In this document: positions 26,098 through 35,349 of the stretch, piece after piece
How positions within the stretch are numbered: position 1 is the stretch's first letter
How the letters are laid out: each line of letters starts with the position of its first letter
Assembly: GCF_006442975.2 (NCBI RefSeq)
Contig: NZ_CP083955.1
Coordinates: 62,001 to 126,000 of the forward strand
DNA from: Mesorhizobium sp. B2-1-1
GTDB lineage: Bacteria; Pseudomonadota; Alphaproteobacteria; Rhizobiales; Rhizobiaceae
Direction: 5' to 3'
Length of the DNA stretch: 64,000 nt
Notes under the pieces: generated by a model
Seen by the model: only the letters and a program-made list of their open reading frames with translations
Told to the model about the DNA's origin: nothing
Database searches by the model: none
Made by a program: the position numbers and the translations under genes

Positions 26098-26200
26098 GGC
26101 TTCAGGCAAACGAGGCCGGTCTTGGCAGGTTCCAAAGAATCCTGGCGGGCCATGGCGCCGGGTTGGAAAAACGGCGTGGCTTCTCCTCTGCCCGCTGGCG

Positions 26201-28120
26201 CTACAGATGTGGCAGGGATTGATCAGCGCGCCCCCAGCCCGCCAGAGCCTTGGAAGCCGCTCGTTTCTTCAATTCGGGAGCGTCGCCGACATGGAAATGC
26301 GAGGGTGCATTGATGGTCTTCATCTCCGCCCAGGTGATCGGCGCCGCCACCGGAGCACTCGGCCGGGTTCTCGCGCTGTACGGCATGATCGCGGTCGCTC
26401 CGCGCTGGTTGCGCAGATAGTCTACGAATATGCGACCCTTGCGGCGGGCCTTCGACAACGCGGCGGTAAAATGGGCCGGATCGCTCTGGGCGACCGCCTG
26501 AGCCAGGCGGGACGCGAAATCCTTTACCTCCGGCCATTCTGCCTGTGGGGTCAGCGGAGCGATCACATGCACCCCCTTGCCGCCCGTCAGCATCGGGAAA
26601 GTCGTCAGTCCCAACGATTTGAGGATGTCGCGGAATTGAAAGGCAGCCGCGCGGACGGCTTCAAAATCCAAGCCCTCGTCCGGGTCCAGATCGAACACCA
26701 ACCGGTCGGCCTTTTCGACGTCCTCGATGCGGGCTCCCCATCCATGCAGCTCAATCGTTCCCATCTGGACGCAGGTCATCAGCCCGTCGGCATCGTCCAC
26801 ATAGAGGTAAGGCTCCTCGTGTCCGTCCTTCTCGGTGATCCCGACGTGATGGACCTTGTCGCCAAAGCTGCCGGCGTCGTGTTTTTGGAAAAAGCACTTC
26901 TTCGCGCGGCCCTGCGGGCAGCGGACCAGACTGATCGGCCTGTTGCCGACCCACGGAAGCATGATGTCGGCGACCTCGGCGTAATGATCGGCTAGCTGTC
27001 CCTTGGTGATGTTGGATTCCGGGTAGATGACGCGGCCGCGATTGCTGATCGCAATCGTGCTGATTGCCGGTGACGGCAGGGTTGCTGTGCGGTGTTCCGT
27101 CTCGAGCACGACGGCCTCCGGCTTCTTGTCCTCGCGCAGGCCAAGATAGCTTGGATGACGCAGCGTTCCTTCGTTGGTCATCTCGGTAAAGGCGATCTCG
27201 GCTACAAGTTTGGGACGCAGCCAGTGGGCGCCGCGAACCTCCGCGCGCGGCGCCTCGACCGTGGCGGCTTTCTGCTCGAGCGGCGCCATGATCTTCATCA
27301 GCCGGGCCATCTCGGCGGTATCGAAACCGGTCCCGACCTTGCCGGCATAGCGCAGCTTTCCGCCATCATTGAAAACAAGAATCAGCGATCGAAACGCGCG
27401 ATCCTTGTCTGACGGCGTCCAGCCGACGAGCACGAATTCCTGACGTTTGATGCACTTGATCTTCAGCCAGCTGCCGTCCCGGGCGCCGACATAGTCGGAA
27501 TCCGCGAGCTTCGAGATTACCCCTTCCAGGCCGGCGTCGCAGAAGCGGTTCAGCAATTCCTCTCCACGGCCCTGGATATGATCGGAGTAGCGAAAGATGG
27601 GGTTCCTGGCCGGCAGAATTGCCTCCAGTTTCTTCTTGCGCTCCAGGAGCGGAAGCCTGGTCAGGTCTTCGCCATCGAGCTGCAGCAGGTCGAAGGCGAA
27701 ATAGTCAATGCTCGCCGGAGCACCCTTCAATGCGTTCTGAAGCGCCTGGAAACTGGATCGTCCCTCGGTGTCGGTGACGACGGCCTCTCCATCGATGAGC
27801 GCCGAGCGAATCTTGAGCTTGCGTGCCTCGGACAGGATCGAGGGAAAACGGTCGGACCAGTCCAGACCGGAGCGCGTATAGGCGCGCGCCTCTCCGCCAC
27901 CCACAGCGACGAGGATGCGGTAGCCATCGTATTTCATCTCGTGAATCCAGCGATCGCCGGGGGGAACTGTGTCCACCAGTTTTGCGAGCTGGACCGGCCG
28001 GAAGGCAGGTGGCGCGAGTTTGGCCGCGCGTCGCGAGGCTGGCTTCGTAGGGGGAGTTGAAGATCCTCTGATTGTGAGGCGACGCGACGCTGACTTGCTC
28101 ACAGAATTTACTCTCACCAA
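26201..28120 (-). CDS. ligD: ATP-dependent DNA ligase LigD (ligase and polymerase domains)
   Basis: 639 aa. The adenylation motif EMKYDGYR lies near residue 64, with other ligase motifs SALIDGEAVV, DYFAFDLLQLDGEDL and GLEGVISKL. An OB domain follows, then the primase-like polymerase domain (RPISLVRCPQGRAKKCFFQK, RLVFDLDPDEGLDFEAVR with the DxD metal site, MLTGGKGVHVIAPL). The N-terminal phosphoesterase domain of the three-domain LigD is absent; such two-domain forms are common in rhizobia. LigD works with Ku in end joining, but no ku gene lies in this window. It probably forms an operon with polX. Confidence 0.94.
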   Translation of the reverse strand: MVRVNSVSKSASRRLTIRGSSTPPTKPASRRAAKLAPPAFRPVQLAKLVDTVPPGDRWIHEMKYDGYRILVAVGGGEARAYTRSGLDWSDRFPSILSEARKLKIRSALIDGEAVVTDTEGRSSFQALQNALKGAPASIDYFAFDLLQLDGEDLTRLPLLERKKKLEAILPARNPIFRYSDHIQGRGEELLNRFCDAGLEGVISKLADSDYVGARDGSWLKIKCIKRQEFVLVGWTPSDKDRAFRSLILVFNDGGKLRYAGKVGTGFDTAEMARLMKIMAPLEQKAATVEAPRAEVRGAHWLRPKLVAEIAFTEMTNEGTLRHPSYLGLREDKKPEAVVLETEHRTATLPSPAISTIAISNRGRVIYPESNITKGQLADHYAEVADIMLPWVGNRPISLVRCPQGRAKKCFFQKHDAGSFGDKVHHVGITEKDGHEEPYLYVDDADGLMTCVQMGTIELHGWGARIEDVEKADRLVFDLDPDEGLDFEAVRAAAFQFRDILKSLGLTTFPMLTGGKGVHVIAPLTPQAEWPEVKDFASRLAQAVAQSDPAHFTAALSKARRKGRIFVDYLRNQRGATAIMPYSARTRPSAPVAAPITWAEMKTINAPSHFHVGDAPELKKRAASKALAGWGRADQSLPHL

Positions 28121-28155
28121 ACCGAATTGTCCGACGCGCCATTCCGGCGCGCGGC

Positions 28156-28341
28156 CTATTTCTTTAGTTTCTGCGCGGCGGCATTGAGCTTGTCGCGGTC
28201 GTTGCCGACCCGCTTTATCAGCGCCTCGGCCTGCTCTTTGCTGATGCCGTGCTTGCGGGCAAAGTAATTGACCTCGTAGCCTTCACCGCCGGAGACTTGC
28301 CGACGGTCGGCGGCGCCTCGCTTCGACTTGTTGTCTGCCAT
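28156..28341 (-). CDS. DUF3606 small protein
   Basis: 61 aa, Lys/Arg-rich: ADNKSKRGAADRRQVSGGEG, then YEVNYFARKHGISKEQAEAL, then IKRVGNDRDKLNAAAQ. The middle matches DUF3606, a small helix-turn-helix-like domain of unknown role. It begins a minus-strand series with ligD 35 bp downstream, so co-expression with repair genes is likely. A ribosome site AAGGAAG precedes the ATG. Confidence 0.88.
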   Translation of the reverse strand: MADNKSKRGAADRRQVSGGEGYEVNYFARKHGISKEQAEALIKRVGNDRDKLNAAAQKLKK

Positions 28342-28670
28342 TATCGTCTTCCTTCTTGCCAGGGCGCGGAGTCACGGTGTCGACGTGTAACGCCTCGGGT
28401 CGTCTTGCGATCCTGAGCCGGGCAAGAAATTCGATTCACCTGAACTCCCGCCGTCTTGACCTTAATGTTGTCAATATGCAGACCCGGGATGTAGATGTCG
28501 CGGCTTGCGCAGTTCCTTGGGCGGCAGTTCGCGCGGATCGGGTCCCGAGCCGCCACTGCGGACGAGGTGGCGGTCGCCTCATGCCGACGTGATAAGGGCT
28601 TGATACAGCCCATGCCAAGCCGATCGAGAGACATCTTGGAGACCCGGTGGCTTGGTCTTCTAATCGCATG
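28342..28670. other. Intergenic between the repair cluster and the first direct repeat
   Basis: About 330 bp without a supported gene. It should contain the minus-strand promoter for DUF3606-ligD. Confidence 0.35.
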
Positions 28671-29284
28671 TGCCGCCATTTCCTCCCTCTTCATTTCACA
28701 GAGTGCACCAACGACCTCTCGAGCCGGCTGATCTGGCCGAAGGACGGCTGAAGCCTCGACCGCCTATGCCGCAAGGGCGCGTTGCGCGTTTCTTCCCCTG
28801 GGCAAAGCCCATTCCTCGCGGAACCAAGAAACGCGCGCCTCCGCCATCCTCCGCTTTTGCTGCGGTCGCAAGCGATGCGGCGGCGGTCGCCTCCGGCCCC
28901 GCGATCGCCATCGAGGCCGCATGGTGCGGGCTCGGAAACGAAGAAACGGAGACTGAAAATGGCTACCATCGGCACTTTCAAGAAGACCAATGCGAACGAG
29001 TTCACCGGCGAGATCGTCACCCTCAGCGTCCAGGCCAAGGGCGTGCGCATCGTCCCCGACACCCGGGCCAACGGCGAGAACGCTCCAAGCCACCGCGTGG
29101 TGGTCGGCAAGGCCGAAATCGGCGCCGCCTGGTCCAAGCGCTCCAACGAGGGCCGCGACTATCTCGGGCTCAAGCTCGACGATCCGAGCTTCACCGCCCC
29201 GATCTACGCCAACCTCTTCGCCGACGAGGAAGGCGAGGGCCACAGCCTCATCTGGTCCCGCCCCAACCGCCGCAACGGCGAGTA
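28671..29284 (+). repeat. Direct repeat copy 1 (~615 bp, leader plus DUF736 gene)
   Basis: Nearly identical in the same orientation to 42664-43278, at a constant offset of 13,994 bp over most of its length. It covers a structured leader and the complete DUF736 gene. Sequence before and after the repeat differs between the copies. Only scattered substitutions and one indel (CCCTCTTC against CCCTCCTTC) are seen. Confidence 0.92.
28784..28836 (+). ncRNA. Structured leader element upstream of DUF736 (copy 1)
   Basis: GCGCGTTTCTT (28784-28794) pairs with AAGAAACGCGC (28826-28836). Inside is a second hairpin, GGGC-AAA-GCCC (28800-28810). The element lies about 120 bp before the DUF736 start and is present unchanged in copy 2 (42778-42830). 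A regulatory RNA role is inferred. Confidence 0.5.
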
Positions 29285-29285
29285 A
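28959..29285 (+). CDS. DUF736 family protein (copy 1)
   Basis: 108 aa. The signature N-terminus MATIGTFKKTNANEFTGEIV is followed by SVQAKGVRIVPDTRANGENA, then VGKAEIGAAWSKRSNEGRDY and the C-terminus GHSLIWSRPN. DUF736 proteins are small beta-rich proteins found almost only on rhizobial and related conjugative elements. Their role is unknown. The start is supported by GGAGA in front of ATG. The protein differs from copy 2 at only a few positions. Unlike copy 2 it is followed by accessory genes rather than by the replication and transfer operon. Confidence 0.93.
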   Translation: MATIGTFKKTNANEFTGEIVTLSVQAKGVRIVPDTRANGENAPSHRVVVGKAEIGAAWSKRSNEGRDYLGLKLDDPSFTAPIYANLFADEEGEGHSLIWSRPNRRNGE

Positions 29286-29295
29286 CTCTCAATCG

Positions 29296-29326
29296 AGCCC
29301 GTTCGACCCCGGTCGGACGGGCTTTC
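29296..29326 (+). terminator. Hairpin terminator after DUF736 copy 1
   Basis: AGCCCGTTCGACC pairs with GGTCGGACGGGCT (one mismatch), followed by a short TTT. It lies 11 bp after the DUF736 stop and beyond the end of the direct repeat. Confidence 0.6.
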
Positions 29327-29354
29327 GCATTCGACGGTGGTCCAGAAATCGCGA

Positions 29355-29615
29355 TCAGCTGCTCTTACGCAAGAGGATCCCATTGTTGGGAAGTACTTCA
29401 ATGCCTGCTCTTTCAAGCGCATTCACGATCGCTAATATATTATTTGCAATCGGAGTCCGCGCGCCGCGTTCGAAATCAGCGATTGTCTGCCGTGCGACGG
29501 TGGCCGCGCGGGCCAGATCATCTTGGCTCCAACCCAACATTGCACGTGCGCCGCGGCACTGCTCGGCGCTGAAATTCGCCGCCTTGTCTCCAATATTATG
29601 ATTGACCTCAATCAA
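29355..29615 (-). CDS. XRE-family helix-turn-helix regulator
   Basis: 86 aa. The helix-turn-helix reads ARAMLGWSQDDLARAATVAR, then QTIADFERGARTPIANNILA, then IVNALERAGIEVLPNNGI. This form (helix-turn-helix plus a short beta tail with the GIEVL motif) is frequent in rhizobial mobile elements. It is convergent with the DUF736 gene and divergent from the hypothetical gene at 29711, so it may control that gene and itself. Ligand and target unknown. Confidence 0.88.
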   Translation of the reverse strand: MIEVNHNIGDKAANFSAEQCRGARAMLGWSQDDLARAATVARQTIADFERGARTPIANNILAIVNALERAGIEVLPNNGILLRKSS

Positions 29616-29710
29616 TTTGTATATTACCCCTGTCTCGAACTTGCGGTCGAAGAGGGTGCGCGAACACCCTTTTCGACCTGACCAAAGCCAAGCTGTGTGG
29701 AGCTCGGATC

Positions 29711-30391
29711 ATGGCTGATTCCGACAATACCACGACTTTGCCTCCCGTCACGCTGGGACGGGAGAGGCAATCGCCATGCACCAAAGAACACCCTAAGCGT
29801 TCGGCCGACCATGCGGTCGTAGACCCGCCGTCGGCCGATCCAGCACTCGTCCTGTCCCTTGCCTGGATCGACGCTCATGTTGGAATGCTAGCCTCCTGTG
29901 TCAGGCAGCAGCAGGCCGAGGAGGGGCTCTTGGAGCGCGGCGCGCTCTTCTCCGTCGGCGAAGTCCCTGGGCGCGGGGAGGGCGCTGACGCCGACCGCTA
30001 TCTCGATGCCCGGACGGCGGAGCAGAGCGAGGCTGAAAAGGCCGATGCCTTGTTGGATAAGATTGCAGTGACGTCTGCCCAATCGCTGGCGGGCGTTATC
30101 GCCAAGCTTGCAGTCATCGTTCGAGAAGCGGCTGACAACACAGACCTGTGCGAATTTCCGTTGCCCCACATCCGCTCGGCCCTGGCCGATCTGCGGCGCC
30201 TCACGCCTGAAGCGATAAACAGCGAGCCTGCCGGCTGGCCTGCAGGCGACCAGTCGATCGGCGCGCTGTTCGAGCAGTCTGCATCCTCTTTCGCCGCCTG
30301 GCGCGCCTTCAGCGCGTGGAGCCAGGGCGATGAGGAGGCCTATCGCGCCTGGACGGACACATTCAAGACACTGGAAGGGGCCAGCCAGTAG
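29711..30391 (+). CDS. Hypothetical protein
   Basis: 226 aa, acidic. A disordered N-terminus of about 45 residues precedes helices (DPALVLSLAWIDAHVGMLAS, DALLDKIAVTSAQSLAGVIA, LPHIRSALADLRRLTPEAIN, FEQSASSFAAWRAFSAWSQG). The pattern resembles helical proteins of unknown function near XRE genes in rhizobial elements. No enzyme motif. Divergent from the XRE gene across 95 bp. Confidence 0.6.
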   Translation: MADSDNTTTLPPVTLGRERQSPCTKEHPKRSADHAVVDPPSADPALVLSLAWIDAHVGMLASCVRQQQAEEGLLERGALFSVGEVPGRGEGADADRYLDARTAEQSEAEKADALLDKIAVTSAQSLAGVIAKLAVIVREAADNTDLCEFPLPHIRSALADLRRLTPEAINSEPAGWPAGDQSIGALFEQSASSFAAWRAFSAWSQGDEEAYRAWTDTFKTLEGASQ

Positions 30392-30518
30392 GCATCGCAA
30401 AGTCTCGGCCTGATGCTCGGCGCCGAGATCTCTCTCGTTCATTCGTCAATGACGGAATCCAAGGATTTCGCTCAACGCTGCGTCTCCGTATCAAATCCAT
30501 GAGAAGGGAAGGATACGG

Positions 30519-31269
30519 ATGAAGCCCGATACATCGCAGTGGTGTGACCCACAGGCATACGCGTTCGTTAAAGGCGCCGCGGCCGATGAGATTGCCTGGG
30601 AGTTCCTGCGACGAAATCCCCAGTATCAGCGGGACTTCGCGGCCTCCCGCTCGGCTAAAGCGATGCGTGCGCTGCGCAAGCGCTGGGGCTTGCAGTTTCG
30701 CCGCCAGGCCTGATCAGTCCGCGGTCGAGCAGCCGGTCTATTGGGCGCCTCAGATCGACCCTGGGGTCGTGAACCTGGTCGAGGTTCCGGCGGATATGCT
30801 CGCGCGGGAAGACAGCGCCCGCGATGTTCGGTTGGCCGCGGGAAAGCGTGACGAAGTCGGCCTTCACGTGCGATCTTCGCCGGCCGGCGTGCAGTTGGCG
30901 CTTCTCGGCGGCGCGCGACCAGGCGAGCCGCTGGCTGCCATAATTCCACTCGATGACATGGCGCATGACAGGCTACAGGCGATCGAGAGATTCGTCCGCT
31001 CGATCCACAGGCAACACCTTCCCGATGCCCGCTTGACCTCGGCCCAGCGGCGGCGTCTTGGCCATATGCTGCAGTGCCTTGACGGCCGTGAGGAGCAGGC
31101 ATCTCATTTCGAAGTCGCGACGGCCTTGTTTGGTCGGAAGTTGGTCAGTGCCACTGACTGGCAGGACTCGCCTTTCCGCTACCAGACGTATCGCCTCGTG
31201 CGCGACGGCCTGAAGATGGTCGAGCGCGGCTACCGCCAATTGCTGCGCGCACGAAGGCGCCTCTCCTGA
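30519..31269 (+). pseudogene. DUF6499-DUF2285 regulator, frameshifted
   Basis: The first frame (30519-30713, start after GAAGG) encodes the DUF6499 domain: MKPDTSQWCDPQAYAFVKGA, then IAWEFLRRNPQYQRDF. A frame one base later then encodes DUF2285: YWAPQIDPGVVNLVEVPADM, PLAAIIPLDDMAHDRLQAIE, RLTSAQRRRLGHMLQCLDGR and DSPFRYQTYRLVRDGLKMVE. In related elements these two domains usually form one protein, so a single-base frameshift near 30704-30712 is the simplest reading. Separate translation of the second part cannot be excluded. DUF2285 proteins are putative DNA-binding regulators of conjugative elements. Confidence 0.7.
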
Positions 31270-31556
31270 AGGGGGTCCGTCCGGCGCCTGGTCCACTTAT
31301 GCGCTGTCGGCAGATTCTGGAGTGAACGGCTGCTCTTCGCCTTCAACTCCGACGTAGAGCCCGCCTTTGCGATATCCCATAAGCGCACCCGTGCGCGCGG
31401 TGTGAGATCGCATACTACCTGAAGCGGAGACCGACCCCCGGGGTCACCGCGATAACGGCTAGGTGGGAAGATGGCCAGCGGCGGACCAGCATTGGAGAAT
31501 TGTCGTACATCTAAGAAACCGCTAATATAGCAAACTGGCTTCCGGAGGGCCGTCCG
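31270..31556. other. Intergenic, no gene recognised
   Basis: No supported frame. It separates backbone-type genes from metabolic cargo and should contain the promoter of the 31557 gene. Confidence 0.35.
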
Positions 31557-31922
31557 ATGTCGATTCACGAGGAACTGCAGGTTTTCTGGAATTCCTATGT
31601 GGCTGCCTATCGTGCTGGCGACGCCAAAACATGCGGCGCCATGTTTACGGCCGATGCCGAATTACTTTCGCCCTACGCGCCTCCTGCTCGGGGCCGGGAT
31701 GCTATCGAAGCTCTCCATACAGCCTGGACGCACGGCCACGACGAGGCGCCTGAAAAGAAGATGACAGTGATACACGCGGGCAGATCTGGTGACCTGGCTT
31801 GGTGTCTGGCGACGTATACCGAGGGCCTGGAGGTTGGCAGCGGTACGTCTGTCAACGTCTTCGAGCAGCAGGCCGGCGGATCATGGCTGATACGGATGTG
31901 CAGCCTTAACAGCACCGACTGA
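31557..31922 (+). CDS. SnoaL-like/DUF4440 NTF2-fold protein
   Basis: 121 aa. NTF2-like cone fold: ELQVFWNSYVAAYRAGDAKT, then AMFTADAELLSPYAPPARGR, then IEALHTAWTHGH, ending in strands AWCLATYTEGLEV and SWLIRMCSLN. Members are small-molecule isomerases, dehydratases or ligand binders; the active-site residues here are not diagnostic. GGAGGG precedes the start. It is 60 bp upstream of the DsbA-like isomerase and may be in one operon with it. Confidence 0.85.
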   Translation: MSIHEELQVFWNSYVAAYRAGDAKTCGAMFTADAELLSPYAPPARGRDAIEALHTAWTHGHDEAPEKKMTVIHAGRSGDLAWCLATYTEGLEVGSGTSVNVFEQQAGGSWLIRMCSLNSTD

Positions 31923-31982
31923 GGCATAGGTTTGTTGCCGAGTTGGCTGAGTGTCGGCATCCATGGATGGGAGGCGACGGGA

Positions 31983-32597
31983 ATGCAGCAACTCGACTTC
32001 TTCTATTTCTTCGGAAGCGGCTACTCGTATCTGTCCGTGATGCGCGTTGATGCGGTGTCAAAACGGTCGGGTGTTGCCGTTCGATGGCGGCCCTTCAATG
32101 TCCGCACCGTCATGGCCGAGAACAACATCGCCCTCCGCACCCAGGCGGCAAAGGTGAAGTACATGTGGCGCGATGTGGAGCGACGCGCGGCGACGCACGG
32201 GGTGCCTTATGTCAGGCCACCCATCTGGCCGACCGATCCGGACCTTGTGGCCAACCGAGTCGCCATGGTGGCGGCCGAAGAGGGCTGGTGCGAGGCTTAT
32301 ACCGTCGCAAGCTTCAGGGCGTGGTACCTAGAAGGCATGGATCTGGGTAGCCGTGCCCATCTGGAGCATGTGCTAGCCCCCCTCGGTCAAGATGTCGGTC
32401 GTGCGATTGCAAGGGCCGATGAGCCCGGTGCCCATGAGCGTCTCAAGGCTGAAACCGACGCGGCCCGCAACTACGGCATTTTCGGCTCTCCAGCGTTCGT
32501 CGTGGATGGCGAGACGTTTTGGGGTGACGACAGGCTCGAAGAGGCGCTTGCCTGGGCCGCTGGCCGACATGATCTGCAAGCGCTGAGACATCATTGA
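31983..32597 (+). CDS. 2-hydroxychromene-2-carboxylate isomerase family (DsbA/kappa-GST fold)
   Basis: 204 aa. The N-terminal thioredoxin-like strand and helix (LDFFYFFGSGYSYLSVMRVD), conserved WRPFNVRTVMAENN, then VPYVRPPIWPTDPDLVANRV and the C-terminal cis-Pro loop GIFGSPAFVVDGETFWGDDR. Family members isomerise aromatic catabolic intermediates with glutathione. The Ser/Tyr pattern GSGYSYL replaces a CxxC, as in this family. The ATG at 31983 is preceded by GGGAGG; an earlier in-frame start at 31932 lacks one. Substrate unknown. Followed by an MFS exporter. Confidence 0.88.
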   Translation: MQQLDFFYFFGSGYSYLSVMRVDAVSKRSGVAVRWRPFNVRTVMAENNIALRTQAAKVKYMWRDVERRAATHGVPYVRPPIWPTDPDLVANRVAMVAAEEGWCEAYTVASFRAWYLEGMDLGSRAHLEHVLAPLGQDVGRAIARADEPGAHERLKAETDAARNYGIFGSPAFVVDGETFWGDDRLEEALAWAAGRHDLQALRHH

Positions 32598-32665
32598 TAG
32601 GACTGAGTGCGCCAGGCATTTGGTGAAAACCATGCGCGGATTGTCAGTCCCACGGGAGGACTCAA

Positions 32666-33841
32666 GTGCCAAGCCGCTGGACCATTCTTGCTGTCTTGTT
32701 TGTCGCTCGCACCGCCTTCGCATTTCAGTTCGGGAGCGTAGGGGCCGTCGCACCACAGCTTAGCCAAAGCGTCGATGCGAGCCTGGCCGACATCGGTATC
32801 CTTATAGGAGTTTACTTTGCGCCCGGCGTCCTGCTTGCTCTGCCCGGTGGCACGATCGGACGCCGCTATGGCGACAAGGCGACCGTCCTCGGGGGGCTCC
32901 TGGCGATGCTGGCCGGCGAATTGCTTATGACTACGTCGGCATTATGGAGCGTGCAGATCGCGGGCCGACTGATTGCGGGCACTGGCGGCATTCTCTTGAG
33001 CGTCCTGATGACCAAGATGGTGGCCGACTGGTTCACTGGTCGCGAAATCGCAACCGCGATGGCCATTTTCGTCAACTCGTGGCCGGTGGGCATCGCAATC
33101 TCGCTCATGCTCCTGCCATGGATCGGAGCGAGGTTCGGGCTTCATCTCGTCAACCTTGCCGTCGCGGGGTGGATTCTGATCGGCTTCGGCCTCATGGCTT
33201 TCGTCTACCGCGCGCCGGAGGCGACGGTCTCTCTTGAAGGCGAACGAGGCAGTCTGACCTCGGAAACGGTCTATGCAGTCGTTGCCGCTAGCTCAATCTG
33301 GTGTCTCTACAATCTCGGTTTGTCGATGATCTTCAGTTTCGGGCCATCGATGCTGGTTGAGCGAGGATGGTCCATGGCTGCGGCTGGATCGACGATCAGC
33401 ATCGTCCTCTGGCTCGCGGCGATTTCGGTTCCCTTTGGTGGCTTCCTCGCTGATCAGACCAAACGCGGCGAAGCCATCATTGTCGCAGGCAGCATCGCCT
33501 TTGCCCTGCTAACGGTTCTCCTGTCGCGAAGCGGCCACGTGCTTCCCATCGTCATTGCCGTCGGTGCCGTCTGCGGCCTCCCCGCCGGTGCGATCATGAG
33601 CCTTCCAGCACGTGTGCTCGAGCGGAAAACGCGGGCGATCGGAATGGGAATATTCTATACGGCTTTCTATGCCGGGAGCCCGGTTGGAGCGGCGATCGGC
33701 GGAAAGCTTTCCACCTCGATCGGCTCCGCCAGCGCCGCGCTGGACTTCGGGGCCGTCGTGCTCCTGGTTTGCCCAGCCATTCTGTGGTTCTTCCGCCGTA
33801 TCGTTGCTGGCCAGAAGCGGCTGGCGCTTCCCTCGACGTAG
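32666..33841 (+). CDS. MFS transporter (CynX/NimT-like)
   Basis: 391 aa inner-membrane protein with about 12 hydrophobic helices. The start is GTG, 6 bp after GGGAGGA. The N-terminal half contains GSVGAVAPQLSQSVDASLAD and GTIGRRYGDKATVLGG (MFS loop 2-3 signature). The C-terminal half contains GGFLADQTKRGEAIIVAG and RKTRAIGMGIFYTAFYAGSP. It probably exports or imports a small organic anion or drug; the substrate cannot be read. It lies directly after the isomerase gene, so a linked catabolic or detoxifying role is plausible. Confidence 0.9.
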   Translation: MPSRWTILAVLFVARTAFAFQFGSVGAVAPQLSQSVDASLADIGILIGVYFAPGVLLALPGGTIGRRYGDKATVLGGLLAMLAGELLMTTSALWSVQIAGRLIAGTGGILLSVLMTKMVADWFTGREIATAMAIFVNSWPVGIAISLMLLPWIGARFGLHLVNLAVAGWILIGFGLMAFVYRAPEATVSLEGERGSLTSETVYAVVAASSIWCLYNLGLSMIFSFGPSMLVERGWSMAAAGSTISIVLWLAAISVPFGGFLADQTKRGEAIIVAGSIAFALLTVLLSRSGHVLPIVIAVGAVCGLPAGAIMSLPARVLERKTRAIGMGIFYTAFYAGSPVGAAIGGKLSTSIGSASAALDFGAVVLLVCPAILWFFRRIVAGQKRLALPST

Positions 33842-34374
33842 AACGCGCAAGCAAACCTTGGTGATACCCCGGGACATGGTGTCGTTGCGTGGCACGGTAG
33901 TCATCAACGCTTTATTCTAGGCGTGGGTGTCGAAGCCAATCGTCCTGCTGCTTCTCTCGTCAGTGAGGGCCATTCGACGAGCGTCGGGACGTTGTCCGGT
34001 CGGCCACACTCGACCTGGGCTCAGATCGCTCCTCGGCGATACGGCTGGAATGAGGCGACCGCGGGTCACCCGTCCCAACCCCACAAGCATTCCCCGCTTG
34101 CGCCGGAGAGTCTCGGAGAGGTGATTCCAGAAGGTAGTCGGGATGCGGACCTCGGGTCCGATTCGAGAACCCGCGTGACACGATGCAGCGCGACGACCAT
34201 GTCTCTTCGCTTTCAGCCGAAATGATGGGCAGCAATGCGCCCAATTCCGGCCGTTGAAGTTAGCGCTGCTGCTCACCAAAGCGGACTTGCACGGGGCGGG
34301 CGCGTTAGTTCAATTCCTGACCCGAAGCAGACATTGCGTTTCCCGCCAGAATCAGTTGAAATCGACAACAGATA
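33842..34374. other. Intergenic, no gene recognised
   Basis: Several overlapping frames on both strands, none with family character. No terminator with a uridine tract was found. Confidence 0.35.
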
Positions 34375-35212
34375 TTACCGCCTTCGGGCAATAATCTCGA
34401 CCGGCCCAATCAGGCCGGCTGAAATACTTTCGCTCATGTTTCGGACCATCTGGGGCCGCCGCGCTCCCATGAGAGTTTGCACGCCCAGTACTGCCCGCCC
34501 CATGGCCACTTGGGCGCGCTGCCGTGCGAAGTACTCGAGCGCAGCATCACGCCGCTGGCGTTCCGACAAGATCTCGAACCCTGCCGCGGAAAGTGTGTCG
34601 CGGTACTGCTCTGGAGCGGCGATCGCGTTCGTATCTGCCGTACTCGCCCATGGCAGCGGATAAGACAGTTCGCCGGGTCCAGTGCGCATGACGTCGAAGA
34701 CACCGAAACGCGCCCCGGGGCATAGGACCCGCGCAATGTCCGAAAAATAGTGCGCTCTTGTCGGCGATATTCATTCCGACATGCAACATGTATGCGGCAG
34801 TAAACGATCCATCTGGGAAGGGCAGCCGCAAAGCATCGCCCTGCTGCAACGAGACGCGCTCCCCTAGATGGAGCCAGCCGGAAAGGACATTGCCGGCTTC
34901 GACGTAGTCGCGAGTGAGATCGATGCCGGTGAGGTGGCAGCCATACTTCGCTGCGATCTGTCGCGCTGGTCCACCGAGGCCGCAGCCGATGTCGAGCACT
35001 CGATCCGCAGCGGTGAGCGCAAGTTGCCCTGCCAACTCTCCCGTGGCGGCGCGGCCGCCAATGTGAAACTCGTCTACGGGCGAGAGGTCCTCGGCGGTGA
35101 CCGTGCTTTCGGTCTTCCCCATGGCGGCAAGACCATCGCGAATACCTGCGACCAGGCTGCCTCGCGCGTAGTGGTCAGCAATCTGTGAATGCGGCGCTGC
35201 TTCCATCATCAT
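34375..35212 (-). pseudogene. Class I SAM-dependent methyltransferase, frameshifted
   Basis: Frame 1 from 35212 encodes a typical methyltransferase: DRVLDIGCGLGGPARQIAAK (SAM motif I), YGCHLTGIDLTRDYVEAGNV, ERVSLQQGDALRLPFPDGSF, then MLHVGMNIADKSALF. At the five-A run 34743-34747 (T on the coding strand) it leaves the frame and ends at 34547. The next frame continues DIARVLCPGARFGVFDVMRT, then LPWASTADTNAIAAPEQYRD, to a stop at 34375. One fewer T would restore about 279 residues. Similar to small-molecule N- or C-methyltransferases. Real decay or a homopolymer sequencing error are both possible. Confidence 0.85.
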
Positions 35213-35349
35213 CGCCCCTTTGGTGCAGCCTCCGGATCATCTCCGCCTACGGACCGCTTGCGTCCGCGAATGGGTCTCCGAACTCTGTCGATCCGACGGT
35301 CATAGCATTTGCACTTCGTTCAAGCCATATTATGCCGGACGTTGAATCC

